This document shows, piece by piece, positions 1 through 8,989 of a stretch of 64,000 bases of DNA. The notes under the pieces are model-generated. The model saw nothing but the letters and a program-made list of their open reading frames with translations, searched no databases and was not told where the DNA came from. A program made the position numbers and the translations under genes. Origin of the DNA: Streptomyces scabiei 87.22 (lineage in GTDB: Bacteria; Actinomycetota; Actinomycetes; Streptomycetales; Streptomycetaceae); NCBI RefSeq assembly GCF_000091305.1, contig NC_013929.1:4836001-4900000 (forward strand), written 5' to 3'. Position 1 is the first letter of the stretch. Every line of letters begins with the position of its first letter.

Positions 1-1
1 A

Positions 2-58
2 AGGGACGCCGCAGATCTGCACATCCCCCTGCCGCCGGTGAACACCCGCAGCAAGTAA
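2..58 (+). CDS. C-terminal end of an unidentified protein (partial)
   Basis: An open frame enters from the left edge and ends at a TAA stop, giving eighteen residues that finish with NTRSK. The codons show the high third-position GC expected here. Too little is present to name a family. The frame could also be fortuitous, since only 57 bases are visible. Confidence 0.4.
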   Translation, partial: RDAADLHIPLPPVNTRSK

Positions 59-204
59 GCCTCAACCACCGGCATCGACGGGGTACGTGTACTGCTGGTG
101 CGTGTCGGTCCGGAATCCGTGCGGCGGTGTGCGGACGTCGGCAGACTTCACCAGCCGGCCCATGACCCCACCACTGCACCCGCACCCCCGGCGCTGCGGC
201 CCCG

Positions 205-686
205 TCAGCCCCACGCCCCGTAGCCACCGTCGATCCGGATCGCCTCGATCCCGCTGATGTACCGGGCCCCGCACCGGTCCTGGGGCAGGACCAGTTGGGC
301 GCCGGTGCGGTCGAGCGGGGTGTCGTCGAGGGTCGTGGCGAGGAGACGGGGGCGCGGCCGAAGTCCGGGTCGATCTCCGCCCACGACAGGAGGGCGTGAT
401 GGCGGTCGGCGCCGCGTACGGCGATCAGGAAGCGCAGGCGGTCCTTGCGGCGGGCGGCGTCGAAGGCGGGGCCCGCGTCCCTGAGCACGTCGTGCAGGAG
501 CGGACCGGTGAAGGTGTGGTGCCGGACACCGCTCGTGGCGCACTCGAACACCACCTGGGCCCGGTGCTGGGGCCACGCGAGCAGATCGGGCACCGTCAGC
601 CGGGCCGGGCGGGCCAGGTCGCCGGTGAGGACGAGTTCCGCCGACGGTCCGGCGGTCGTACGGGCAGCCGCGAGGGACCGGCTCAC
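205..686 (-). pseudogene. molybdopterin-dependent oxidoreductase, frameshifted
   Basis: From a GTG start at 686 the minus strand encodes a small protein like the sulfite-oxidase-type molybdopterin-binding domain. It has LTGDL near the start, then a FECATSG segment whose cysteine would be the expected molybdenum ligand, then TGPLLHDVL. The reading continues to DPDFGRAPV and then loses frame at about 343-347; the other frame carries on with LLATTLDDTPLDRTG and ends in GIEAIRIDGGYGAWG. One missing C in a run of C/T residues restores a single frame of about 160 residues. It lies divergent from the molybdate transport genes, which fits a cofactor-linked role. A sequencing error at this spot would make the gene intact. 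Confidence 0.72.
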
Positions 687-1053
687 GGGCTACCACCGCC
701 CGCATGACCGCACCCGCACACCTCTCCCGCACAATCGCACATACCATGCCAACTGGCAGTACGCGCTGCTCATGCGATGAGACAGGGGATTCTTGCCTGG
801 CATCTGCGGACGTATCATCGGCGCGTGCGCACCTACCGGATCGATGACTCGGCTGCCTTGCCTTGCGGTGTCGACGCCGACTCATGTGAGGCGTCCGTCG
901 ATCTCGGGGCCTGCACTGACGGCGGTGGTCGGCCGTGAGTCGGCATGTCGTGAGCAAGCGGATGAGGTCGCACAACGGGGTCGTCGAGAGATTGTGGATC
1001 AGGTCGCAAGACCGTGGCTGAGTCCGTTCAGGACCAGAGGGAGTGGACCCGTG
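687..1053. other. divergent intergenic region upstream of modA
   Basis: These 367 bases separate the oxidoreductase remnant from modA. Open frames run through it, but their composition does not look coding and the lipoprotein signal of modA begins only at the ATG at 1054. Promoters for both directions must lie here; I cannot assign boxes or a ModE-type operator with confidence. Confidence 0.5.
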
Positions 1054-1893
1054 ATGACCCGTTCCGTACGCCGGATCAGCCGGACCCGTCGGATCAGCCG
1101 GACCTTGCAGGTGGTCGGGGTGAGCACCGCCGCTGTGCTGGGCCTCAGCGCCTGCGGCGGTTCGTCCGACGACGCCGGCTCCAAGGCGGACGCCTCGGGC
1201 TCGGGCTCGGACAAGCTGTCCGGTGAGGTGACCGTCTTCGCCGCCGCCTCGCTCAAGGAGAGCTTCACGACGCTGGGCGAGCAGTTCGAGAAGGCGCATC
1301 CGGATACGAAGGTGACGTTCAGCTTCGGCGGCAGCGACGCGCTCGCGGCGAGCATCACCGGCGGCGCCCCGGCGGACGTCTTCGCCTCCGCCAGCCCCAA
1401 GACGATGGCCGTCGTCACGGACGCCGGCGACGCCTCCGGCGCCCCGGAGACCTTCGTCCGCAACCAGCTGGAGATCGCCACCCTCCCCGGCAACCCGGAC
1501 AAGATCGCCTCCCTGAAGGACCTCACCGGCTCCGATCTGAAGGTCGTGCTATGCGACGAGGCCGTACCGTGCGGCGCCGCCGCCAAGAAGGCCCTCGACG
1601 CGAGCAAGCTGAAGCTCACGCCCGTCTCCTACGAGGAGGACGTGAAGTCCGCGCTCAACAAGGTGGTGCTGAAGGAGGCCGACGCGGCCGTCGTCTACAA
1701 GACCGATGTGCAGGCCGCGGGTGACAAGGTGGAGGGCGTGGAGTTCCCCGAGTCCGCCGACGCCGTCAACGACTACCCCATCACCCTCCTCAAGGAGTCG
1801 AAGAACACCGAGACCGCCAAGGCCTTCATCGAGCTGGTGCGGTCCGCCGACGGCCAGAAGGTACTCACCGCAGCCGGATTCCTCCAGCCGTGA
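1054..1893 (+). CDS. modA: molybdate ABC transporter substrate-binding lipoprotein ModA
   Basis: This is the extracytoplasmic molybdate/tungstate-binding component of an ABC importer. The 279-residue product starts with an arginine-rich n-region, a hydrophobic stretch and the lipobox LSAC, so it should be a lipid-anchored lipoprotein. After a Gly/Ser-rich linker the mature part begins VTVFAAASLKESF, the hallmark ModA opening, followed by FGGSDALAASI and GAPADVFASAS, which in the family line the oxyanion site. The start at ATG 1054 (GTG 1051 is possible) follows a GAGGGAG-like ribosome site and places the signal peptide at the N-terminus. The stop overlaps the GTG of modB, indicating one operon with modB and modC. 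Confidence 0.95.
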   Translation: MTRSVRRISRTRRISRTLQVVGVSTAAVLGLSACGGSSDDAGSKADASGSGSDKLSGEVTVFAAASLKESFTTLGEQFEKAHPDTKVTFSFGGSDALAASITGGAPADVFASASPKTMAVVTDAGDASGAPETFVRNQLEIATLPGNPDKIASLKDLTGSDLKVVLCDEAVPCGAAAKKALDASKLKLTPVSYEEDVKSALNKVVLKEADAAVVYKTDVQAAGDKVEGVEFPESADAVNDYPITLLKESKNTETAKAFIELVRSADGQKVLTAAGFLQP

Positions 1894-2777
1894 CCTCCCC
1901 GCCCTCTTCGTCCCCGGACGAGGCCGGTGCCGTGGACACCCTGGACGGGGGCCCGCGGCGCCGCCGCGTCCGGGGTCACGGCCGCCTCCGCAGGCGTCAC
2001 GGGGGTGCCCCGCTGCCCCTCCTGCTGCCCGCGCTGCTCGGCCTCGTCTTCCTCGTCCTCCCCCTCGTCGCCCTGCTCGTCCGGGCACCCTGGCGGAGCA
2101 TGCCCGACCTGCTCACCAGTACCGAGGTCTGGCAGGCGCTCCAGCTGTCGCTGCTCTGCGCGACGGCGGCCACCGTGGTCAGCCTGGTGCTCGGGGTGCC
2201 CCTGGCGTGGCTGCTGGCCAGGGTCGACTTCCCCGGACGCGGTCTCGTACGGGCCCTCGTCACCCTGCCCCTCGTGCTGCCGCCGGTGGTCGGCGGTGTG
2301 GCGCTGCTGATGGCGCTCGGCCGCAACGGGGTGGTGGGCCGGTGGCTGGACGCGTGGTTCGGGGTGACGCTGCCGTTCACGACGGCCGGGGTGGTGGTCG
2401 CGGAGGCGTTCGTGGCGATGCCGTTCCTGGTGATCAGTGTGGAGGGCACGTTGCGGGCCGCCGACCCGCGCTACGAGGAGGCCGCGACGACGCTGGGAGC
2501 GTCCCGTTTCACGGCGTTCCGCCGGGTGACGCTGCCACTGATCGCGCCCGGGGTCGCGGCGGGCGCCGTGCTGGCGTGGGCCCGCGCGCTCGGCGAGTTC
2601 GGCGCGACCATCACCTTCGCCGGCAACTTCCCCGGCCGTACCCAGACCATGCCCCTCGCCGTCTACCTCGCCCTCCAGAACGACCCGGAGGCGGCGATCG
2701 CCCTCAGTCTGGTCCTGCTCGCCGTGTCGATCGCGGTGCTGGCGGGGCTGCGCGACCGCTGGATGACCGCCTCATGA
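1890..2777 (+). CDS. modB: molybdate ABC transporter permease ModB
   Basis: This is the membrane channel of the molybdate importer. The 295-residue product has an Arg-rich cytoplasmic N-terminus and about five to six hydrophobic segments, beginning with a long Leu/Val-rich helix near residues 35-60. The cytoplasmic EAA loop, which docks on the ATPase, is visible as EEAATTLGASRFTAFRRVTLP with the downstream glycine conserved, followed by ALGEFGATITFAGN, a typical ModB/CysT signature. Its GTG start overlaps the modA stop and its TGA overlaps the modC ATG, so translation is probably coupled along the operon. Confidence 0.94.
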   Translation: MTSPPSSSPDEAGAVDTLDGGPRRRRVRGHGRLRRRHGGAPLPLLLPALLGLVFLVLPLVALLVRAPWRSMPDLLTSTEVWQALQLSLLCATAATVVSLVLGVPLAWLLARVDFPGRGLVRALVTLPLVLPPVVGGVALLMALGRNGVVGRWLDAWFGVTLPFTTAGVVVAEAFVAMPFLVISVEGTLRAADPRYEEAATTLGASRFTAFRRVTLPLIAPGVAAGAVLAWARALGEFGATITFAGNFPGRTQTMPLAVYLALQNDPEAAIALSLVLLAVSIAVLAGLRDRWMTAS

Positions 2778-3871
2778 ACCGCACCGAGAAGCCCGCCCTC
2801 ACTGCCCCCGCCCCCGCCCCGAACGGTGACGGGCTCGACGCCCGGCTGGTCGTCGAACGGGGCCCCGCGTTCCGGCTCGACGTGGCCCTCACCGCCGCGC
2901 CCGGTGACGTGGTCGCCCTGCTCGGCCCCAACGGGGCGGGCAAGACGACGGCGTTGCGTGCGCTCGCCGGTCTCGTCCCCCTGGCGGACGGCGGCCGACT
3001 GCGTCTGGACGGCGTGGAGCTGGACCGTACGCCGCCGGAGGCCCGCCCGGTCGGGGTCGTCTTCCAGGACTATCTCCTCTTCCCTCACCTCTCCGCGCTC
3101 GACAACGTGGCCTTCGGGCCCCGCTGCCACGGCGCGAGCAAGGCCGAGGCGCGGACGGAGGCCGCCGCGTGGCTGGAGCGGATGGGCCTCTCCGACCACG
3201 CCGGAAGCAAACCCCGGCGGCTCTCCGGCGGGCAGGCGCAGCGCGTCGCCCTGGCCCGCGCCCTGGCCACCCACCCCCGGCTGCTCCTTCTCGACGAACC
3301 GCTCGCCGCCCTCGACGCCCGCACCCGTCTCGACGTCCGCGCCCAACTCCGGCGCCACCTGGACGACTTCGAGGCCGTCGCCGTACTCGTGACGCACGAC
3401 CCGCTGGACGCGATGGTGCTGGCCGACCGTCTCGTCGTCATCGAGGACGGGCACGTCGTGCAGGAGGGCACCCCCGGTGACATCGCCCGCCGCCCGCGCA
3501 CGGACTACATCGCCCATCTGGTCGGCCTCAACCTCTATCGGGGCGAGGCGCAGGGGCACACGGTGCACATCGCCGACGGTCCCGCGATCACCATCACCGA
3601 GGACATGACCGGCCCCGTCTTCGTCGCGTTCCCGCCCGGCGCGGTCACCCTCCACCGCGACCGGCCCGCCGGCTCCAGCGCCCGCAACCTCTGGCGCTGC
3701 GAGGTGACCGGCCTCGAAACCCACGGTGACCAGATCCGCACCGCCCTCACCGGCGAACTGCCCCTGGCCGCCGATCTGACGACGGTCGCCGCCGCGGAAC
3801 TCGACCTCCACCCCGGCGCCGAGGTCTGGGCCACGGTCAAGGCCGCGCAGACACATGCGTACCCCGCTTGA
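2774..3871 (+). CDS. modC: molybdate ABC transporter ATP-binding protein ModC
   Basis: This is the cytoplasmic ATPase that powers molybdate import. The 365-residue protein has the Walker A motif GPNGAGKTT at 51-59, a Q-loop (VVFQDY) near 96-101, the ABC signature LSGGQ at 150-154, Walker B LLLLDEP near 170-176 and an H-loop in VTHDPLDA. The C-terminal third, from about residue 245, is TOBE/Mop-like and in ModC proteins senses oxyanion. The first twenty residues are Ala/Pro-rich and probably unstructured. The ATG overlaps the modB stop by four bases. A free Mop protein lies just downstream, which fits molybdenum homeostasis. Confidence 0.95.
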   Translation: MNRTEKPALTAPAPAPNGDGLDARLVVERGPAFRLDVALTAAPGDVVALLGPNGAGKTTALRALAGLVPLADGGRLRLDGVELDRTPPEARPVGVVFQDYLLFPHLSALDNVAFGPRCHGASKAEARTEAAAWLERMGLSDHAGSKPRRLSGGQAQRVALARALATHPRLLLLDEPLAALDARTRLDVRAQLRRHLDDFEAVAVLVTHDPLDAMVLADRLVVIEDGHVVQEGTPGDIARRPRTDYIAHLVGLNLYRGEAQGHTVHIADGPAITITEDMTGPVFVAFPPGAVTLHRDRPAGSSARNLWRCEVTGLETHGDQIRTALTGELPLAADLTTVAAAELDLHPGAEVWATVKAAQTHAYPA

Positions 3872-4045
3872 CCGAAATCCGCGTACCCCGCCTGCCCGGC
3901 ACCGTCGAGCGAGGTCCACGAGGCGGGGGGCTGCCCTCGCCTCTCGGTCGCGACGAGGCTCGCGCGGGAGGCACCCTCCCCGGACTACGGTGGACCACAA
4001 CAGCCCGAAACCGGCCAAATCCCCTCTCCCGCGAGGCGCCCCATC

Positions 4046-4465
4046 ATGAGCCTGAGCATCCGCAACCAGCTCCCCGGCACCGTCACCGCCCTCACTCCGG
4101 GCGAGGCCATGGCGACGGTCAAGGTCCGTCTCGACGGCGGTCAGGAGGTGACCGCGGCCGTCACCCTCGACGCCGTCGAGGACCTCGGCCTCGCCGAAGG
4201 CACCGCCGTACGCGCCCTGGTCAAGGCCACCGAGGTCGCGCTGGCCACCGGCGCGGTGGAGGGCCTGTCGATCCGCAACCGGCTCCCCGGCACCGTGCGT
4301 GAGGTCGCCACCGGGTCCGCCATGGCCTCGGTGCGGATCTCGGTCGAGGGCGGCGAAGTGACCGCCGCGATCACCAGGGAAGCGGTCACCGACCTCGGCC
4401 TGACGGAGGGCTCCCCCGTCACCGCCCTGTTCAAGTCGACGGAGGTCTCCCTCGCGACCGGCTGA
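4046..4465 (+). CDS. two-domain Mop molbindin
   Basis: This is a 139-residue cytoplasmic protein made of two tandem Mop/TOBE domains. Each repeat opens with SIRN(Q/R)LPGTV and ends with a KxTEVxLATG-type strand (residues about 3-70 and 74-139). Molbindins of this type (ModG, Mop) assemble into oligomers that bind and buffer molybdate or tungstate. The gene follows modC after 174 bases on the same strand, so it may be co-transcribed or have its own promoter. The AGGCGCCCCATC upstream is a poor ribosome site. Tandem duplication of the domain is known in ModG; this one has no extra DNA-binding region. Confidence 0.9.
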   Translation: MSLSIRNQLPGTVTALTPGEAMATVKVRLDGGQEVTAAVTLDAVEDLGLAEGTAVRALVKATEVALATGAVEGLSIRNRLPGTVREVATGSAMASVRISVEGGEVTAAITREAVTDLGLTEGSPVTALFKSTEVSLATG

Positions 4466-4625
4466 GCCGCGGCGACCCGCGACGACCCGCGGAAGACCAG
4501 CGGGAGCGCGACACCGAGGCCGCGGTGCCCACGGCGGAGGCCGACTCGCCGAGGAACAGCAGCCGGAACCGCCGGCCGAGACTCCGGTTCCCGTCTGTGT
4601 TCGGTGCCGTTCGCCGCGCTTTCAT
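4466..4625 (-). pseudogene. N-terminal stub of an MFS-type transporter
   Basis: On the minus strand an ATG at 4625 overlaps the stop of the FtsX remnant. It is followed by a basic N-terminus, then RRFRLLFLGESASAVGTAAS, which resembles the first helix of actinobacterial MFS exporters. The expected continuation (GVALPLV) is readable only in another frame, and everything after is lost where the molbindin gene ends. I read this as a truncated, frameshifted remnant. The identification rests on one helix, so it is tentative. Confidence 0.4.
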
Positions 4626-5940
4626 GCCGCTCTCCTCGCGAACTGTTTCCGGGCGTCGGACAGGGGGTGCGCCGTGCAGGCGGCGGGCAGGGCGACCGCC
4701 AGGACCGAGGCGGCCAGTACGCCGGCGGTCCAGGGGGCGTCGACGGCCGGGAGGGTGCCGGTGCCCAGCACCACCGCCAGGGGGACGAGACACGCGGCGG
4801 CGGTGACGGCGGCCAGCGCCACGCCGACGACCGTCGCGCCCGCGGCCTCGTACAGCACGCAGCGCAGCAGCTGGAGACGGCCGAGGCCGATGGCCCGCAG
4901 GTACGCCCGCTGTGCCCGCCGGTCGCGCTGGGCGAGGGAGCTGGTGTTGGCGGCGGCCAGCAGCGCGTAGCCCGCGACGACGGCCACGATCAGCCGTGAG
5001 GCCAGGTCGTCGGCGGCGTTGCGCGGGGCGAGGTCGTCCAGGTAGGCGGTGCGGGAGGCGACCTTCTGGCCCCGCGCACGGAGCCAGTCGGCCGCCGGCC
5101 CGGTGAGCAGGATCCGGTCGGCGTACGCGGACGGGGTGTGCCGCAGGGCGGTGGACCGCGGGATGACGAACTCGGGGAAGGCGAGGTCCCGTTCGTAGAC
5201 GGCGACCAGGGTCAGCGTCTGCCGGGAGCCGTCCGCCAGGGCCAGCCTCACCTTCACGCCCAGGCGCCAGTGGTGTCCGTCGGCCTGCATGGCACCCGCC
5301 GCGAAGGTCCCCGGGCGCACGGCGGACATCCGGCCTTCCCGCACATCGAGGTCCAGCACCTCGGACAGGGGACGTCCGTCGGCGCCCCAGGCGCCGGCGG
5401 CCACCGGCCGGTCGTCGTACCACGAGGGCGGGGCGGTGACCTCCGTCGCCACCAGCGCCGTCGCGCTCCCGGCGGACCAGGCGGGTGCCGTCGCGGGAAG
5501 GCGGGTGCCGACGCGGGAAGGCGGGTGCCGGGCTCCGCGGTGACGACCGCGTCGGCGCGCAGCCCCTGTGCGGCCTGCCGCTGCACCGCCTTCCCCATGG
5601 TGGCCCCGGCGCCCAGCAGGGAGACGGCGATGCCGACGGAGAGGAGCACCGGCACCGCCATGGCCGTGGCACGGGCGGGCGTCGCCCGCAGCCCCGCCGC
5701 CGCGACACGCCCGACGCGGCGGTCGAGGAGACGGATCACGGCGGCCGTCGGGCGGATGAGAGGGGGCACGATCCAGGGGGCGAGGACGGCCAGCGACGGG
5801 ATCACCATCAGGGCGACCCCGGGTGCCATCGCGGCACGCATGGTCGCGGGCAGGTCCATGAACGCCATGACGAACACCAGCGGAGCGCACAGTGTCACCA
5901 GCAGCACCAGGCCGGTCACCAGGCGTCCCACGCTCCGGGG
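4622..5940 (-). pseudogene. FtsX-like ABC transporter permease, truncated and frameshifted
   Basis: The minus strand carries the C-terminal half of a MacB/FtsX-type permease. It shows a hydrophobic segment (LVTGLVLLVTLCAPLVFV), a second pair of helices, then AAAGLRATPARATAMAVPVLLS, the usual entry into the second FtsX domain, a large extracytoplasmic loop, and three closing helices ending in KQFARRAA. A 20-bp tandem duplication at 5481-5520 shifts the frame inside the loop. No N-terminal half or partner ATPase is present, while family members usually have two such halves and about 800 residues. It was probably part of an exporter or lipoprotein-release system that has decayed. Confidence 0.75.
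5481..5530 (+). repeat. 20-bp tandem duplication inside the FtsX remnant
   Basis: Two 20-base units (5481-5500 and 5501-5520) differ by one base and are followed by a third half unit to 5530. Removing one unit brings the two halves of the FtsX-like reading frame into register, so this duplication is the frame-breaking event. Confidence 0.85.
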
Positions 5941-6180
5941 GAAGTTGGGGGTCCGGAACCGCGTGGGGATCGCCGCATGGGTGTGGGAGTCCGGTCTGAT
6001 GACACAGACCTGACGGCGCGTCGTCCGGTCACGGGCGGTGGGGATCGCGGGCGGCGGGCATCGCGCGCGGGCAGGAAGCGCAGGCGGGCGGGGAGCGGCG
6101 GGCGCATGGACCCGAAGACGAGATGACCTGAAAAAGTCCGTCATCTCGAGGCAACCCTTTGCGGGGGCTGTGACCACAAG

Positions 6181-6220
6181 GAAGCGGATCCGGCCGGTTC
6201 ACGTGTCCGGATCCGCCTTC
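6181..6220 (+). promoter_or_regulatory. long hairpin upstream of the GH74 gene
   Basis: The sequence 6181-6193 pairs with 6207-6220 over 13 base pairs with a single bulged C and a 13-base loop. It sits 36 bases before the GH74 start and just after a run containing aggcaaccctttgcgg. It may be an RNA leader structure, an attenuator, or, read as DNA, a palindromic operator. The rest of 5941-6255 holds no credible gene. Confidence 0.55.
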
Positions 6221-6255
6221 TCTCGTGAACGGCTCGCAAGGAGAACCAGCTCCCC

Positions 6256-8910
6256 ATGAACAACCCCACGAACGGCGGGCGCCGCGGGCGTCACCGTCGT
6301 CGCTGGACCGCCACCGCCGTGCTGCTCGGCGCGCCCCTCGCCGTCGTCCCGTATCTCCTGTTCACGCAGGAGGACTCGCAGGCCGCGACGATCGACGGCG
6401 ACGCCTTCTACAAGCTCGTCTCCGTGCGCAGCGGCAAGGTGCTCGACGTCAACGGCTTCTCCACCGCCGACGGCACCCGTATCCAGCAGTGGACCGACCA
6501 GAACACCGCCAACCAGCAGTGGCGGCTGAAGCCCGCCGGGGGCGGCTACTACGAGCTGGTGAACCGCAACAGCGGCAAGGTGCTGGGGGTCACCGGCAAC
6601 TCGACCGCGAAGTCCGCCGCCACCGAGCAGCAGACCGACAGCTCCGCGACCTCCCAGGAGTGGCGGATCGACGACGTGAGCGGGGCGTCCGGCGCCGTCA
6701 CCCTCACCTCCCGCAGGAGCGGCCAGGTCCTGGACGTCTCCGGGGCCTCCACGGCCCAGGGCGCGGCGGTCATCCAGTATCCCGGCAAGGGCGGCGCCCA
6801 CCAGCAGTGGAAGCTGGTGAAGGTGGGCGGGACCGGGGCGTCCGGGACCGGCGGCACACAGGTCCCGGCCAGGACCGGGCCGTATGTGTGGAAGAACGCC
6901 CAGGTAGTGGGCGGCGGTTACGTGACCGGTCTGGTGTTCAACCAGAAGGAGAAGGGCCTGCTGTACGCGCGCACCGACATGGGGGGCGCCTACCGCTGGG
7001 ACACCGGGGCCGAGCAGTGGATCCCGCTGACGGACTGGATCGGCGAGAAGGACTGGAACCTGCTGGGCATCGACTCGCTGGCCACCGACCCCGTCGACCC
7101 CGACCGGCTCTACCTCGGGGCGGGCACCTACACCAACGACTGGGCGGGCAACGGCGCGATCCTGCGCTCCACCGACCGGGGCCGCACCTTCAAGCGCACC
7201 GAACTGCCCTTCAAACTGGGCGGCAACGAGGACGGCCGCGGCGCGGGCGAACGGCTGGTGGTCGACCCCGCCGACAACGGCACCCTGCTGCTGGGCACCC
7301 GGAAGAACGGCCTGTGGCGCAGCACCGACCACGGCGCGAGCTGGAAGCAGGTCTCCTCGTTCCCGGTCAAGGACGGGGCGGGCAGCGGCGCCGGCATCTC
7401 CTTCGTGACGTACGGCAAGGCCGGCAGCGGGACCATCTACGTCGGCGTCGCCGACAAGTCCGCCTCCCTCTACCGCTCCACCGACGGCGGCACCACCTGG
7501 CAGACCGTGTCCGGGCAGCCCACGGGCCAGCTGCCGCAGCACGGCGTGCTCTCCGGCGACGGCTCGCTGTACCTGACCTACACCAACGCCCTCGGACCCA
7601 ACGGTGTGACCGGGGGCTCGGTGTGGAAGTACGCGCCGGCCACCGGAGCGTGGAAGGACATCTCCCCCTCCCAGGGCTCCTACGGGTTCTCCGGTCTGGC
7701 CGTCGACCCGCGCAAGCCGTCCACGGTGATGGTCACCACCCTCGGCCGCTGGTGGCCCGAGGACGAGATCTACCGGAGCACCGACGGCGGCGCGAACTGG
7801 AAGGCACTGGCCGACAAGTCGGTGCGCAGCGCCTCCGCCGCCCCCTACGTCGGCACCCACACCGGGCACTGGATGACCGCCCTGGCCATCGACCCCTTCG
7901 ACTCCGGGCACGCGCTGTACGGCACCGGCAACGGCATCCTGCGCAGCAAGGACGCCGACGCCTCCGACAGCGGCGGCACGAGCCACTGGGCCATGGGTGC
8001 CCGAGGGCTGGAGGAGACCGCGCTGATGGACGCGATCGCCCCTCCGGGCGGCGCCGCCGTCGTCACCGCCATGGGCGATCAGGGCGGCTTCCGGCACGAC
8101 TCCCTGACCAAGGTGCCGTCCGGGCGGCTGGACAACCCGATGATGAGCAACAGCACCGACATCGACTTCGCCCAGTCGAAGCCCTCGACGATGGTCCGTG
8201 TCGGCCGTGGCGGCGCGCAGGACGGCGCGTACTCCACCGACGGCGGCGCCAGCTGGAAGGGCTTCAAGGCGGAGCCGGTGCCCTCCGCCCAGGACGGTCA
8301 CATCGCGCTGTCGGCGGACGGCTCCACCATCGTCTGGACCGAGGCCGGTGAGGCCCCGTACCGCTCGACCGACAACGGGGCGAGCTGGTCCAGGGCCGGC
8401 GGCCTGGGCAGCGGTGCCGTGGTCGTCGCCGACCGTTCCTCGGCCAGGACGTTCTACTCGCTGTCCGGCGGCACGCTGCACGCCAGCACCGACGGCGGCG
8501 CCACCTTCACCGCCCGCGCCGACAACCTGCCCTCCGGCCGGCTCACGGCCGTTCCCGGCGTCGCGGGGGACCTCTGGATCGCCGGCGGCGGCAAGGGGCT
8601 GCTGCACTCCACCGACGGCGGCCGCACCTTCACCACGCTCACGTCGGTGCGGTCCGCGTCCGCCCTCGGCTTCGGCAAGGCCGCGTCGGGAGCCGACTAC
8701 CAGGCGCTGTACCTGATCGGCACGGTCAAGGACGTCACCGGAGTCTTCCGCTCCACCGACAAGGGCGCCACCTGGCTCCGCGTCAACGACGACGCCCACC
8801 AGTGGGGCGCGATCGGCGGCGTCGGTGTCGTCACCGGTGACCCCGACACCTTCGGCCGCGTCTACGTCGGCACCAACGGACGCGGTCTGCAGTACGGCGA
8901 CCCGTCCTGA
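6256..8910 (+). CDS. secreted GH74 xyloglucanase with N-terminal ricin-type lectin domain
   Basis: This is a secreted enzyme predicted to cut the beta-1,4-glucan backbone of xyloglucan. The 884-residue protein has a twin-basic N-terminus and hydrophobic core ending near residue 44. A ricin B-type lectin domain follows (about 50-195) with repeated QxW motifs (QQWRL, QEWRI, QQWKL). From about residue 210 a GH74 double beta-propeller begins, with many RSTDGG/STDxGxxW BNR-type turns. The segment YARTDMGGAYRWD and the later ALAIDPFDSG correspond, as I recall the family, to the two regions bearing catalytic aspartates. Most GH74 enzymes carry a C-terminal cellulose-binding module; here the binding domain is N-terminal. 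AAGGAG lies before the ATG. Confidence 0.92.
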   Translation: MNNPTNGGRRGRHRRRWTATAVLLGAPLAVVPYLLFTQEDSQAATIDGDAFYKLVSVRSGKVLDVNGFSTADGTRIQQWTDQNTANQQWRLKPAGGGYYELVNRNSGKVLGVTGNSTAKSAATEQQTDSSATSQEWRIDDVSGASGAVTLTSRRSGQVLDVSGASTAQGAAVIQYPGKGGAHQQWKLVKVGGTGASGTGGTQVPARTGPYVWKNAQVVGGGYVTGLVFNQKEKGLLYARTDMGGAYRWDTGAEQWIPLTDWIGEKDWNLLGIDSLATDPVDPDRLYLGAGTYTNDWAGNGAILRSTDRGRTFKRTELPFKLGGNEDGRGAGERLVVDPADNGTLLLGTRKNGLWRSTDHGASWKQVSSFPVKDGAGSGAGISFVTYGKAGSGTIYVGVADKSASLYRSTDGGTTWQTVSGQPTGQLPQHGVLSGDGSLYLTYTNALGPNGVTGGSVWKYAPATGAWKDISPSQGSYGFSGLAVDPRKPSTVMVTTLGRWWPEDEIYRSTDGGANWKALADKSVRSASAAPYVGTHTGHWMTALAIDPFDSGHALYGTGNGILRSKDADASDSGGTSHWAMGARGLEETALMDAIAPPGGAAVVTAMGDQGGFRHDSLTKVPSGRLDNPMMSNSTDIDFAQSKPSTMVRVGRGGAQDGAYSTDGGASWKGFKAEPVPSAQDGHIALSADGSTIVWTEAGEAPYRSTDNGASWSRAGGLGSGAVVVADRSSARTFYSLSGGTLHASTDGGATFTARADNLPSGRLTAVPGVAGDLWIAGGGKGLLHSTDGGRTFTTLTSVRSASALGFGKAASGADYQALYLIGTVKDVTGVFRSTDKGATWLRVNDDAHQWGAIGGVGVVTGDPDTFGRVYVGTNGRGLQYGDPS

Positions 8911-8936
8911 TCCCACCCCGTCCCCGACGCCCGGGC

Positions 8937-8966
8937 GGGGCCGCGGCCACCACGGTCCGCGGCCCC
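8937..8966 (+). terminator. hairpin terminator after the GH74 gene
   Basis: A perfect 10-bp stem (GGGGCCGCGG with CCGCGGCCCC) surrounds a 10-base loop. It lies between the convergent ends of the GH74 gene and the next minus-strand gene, so it can serve both. It lacks a U-run, as is common in Streptomyces. Confidence 0.7.
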
Positions 8967-8989
8967 GTTCGCGTCGGGCCGGGCGGGGC

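Noticed and set aside
793..1053. N-terminal extension of ModA to an upstream start
   Set aside because: It would put 87 uncharacteristic residues before a normal lipoprotein signal peptide.
6199..8916. A 905-codon minus-strand frame opposite the GH74 gene
   Set aside because: It is the antisense shadow of the GH74 gene; the plus frame has clear domains, signal peptide and ribosome site.
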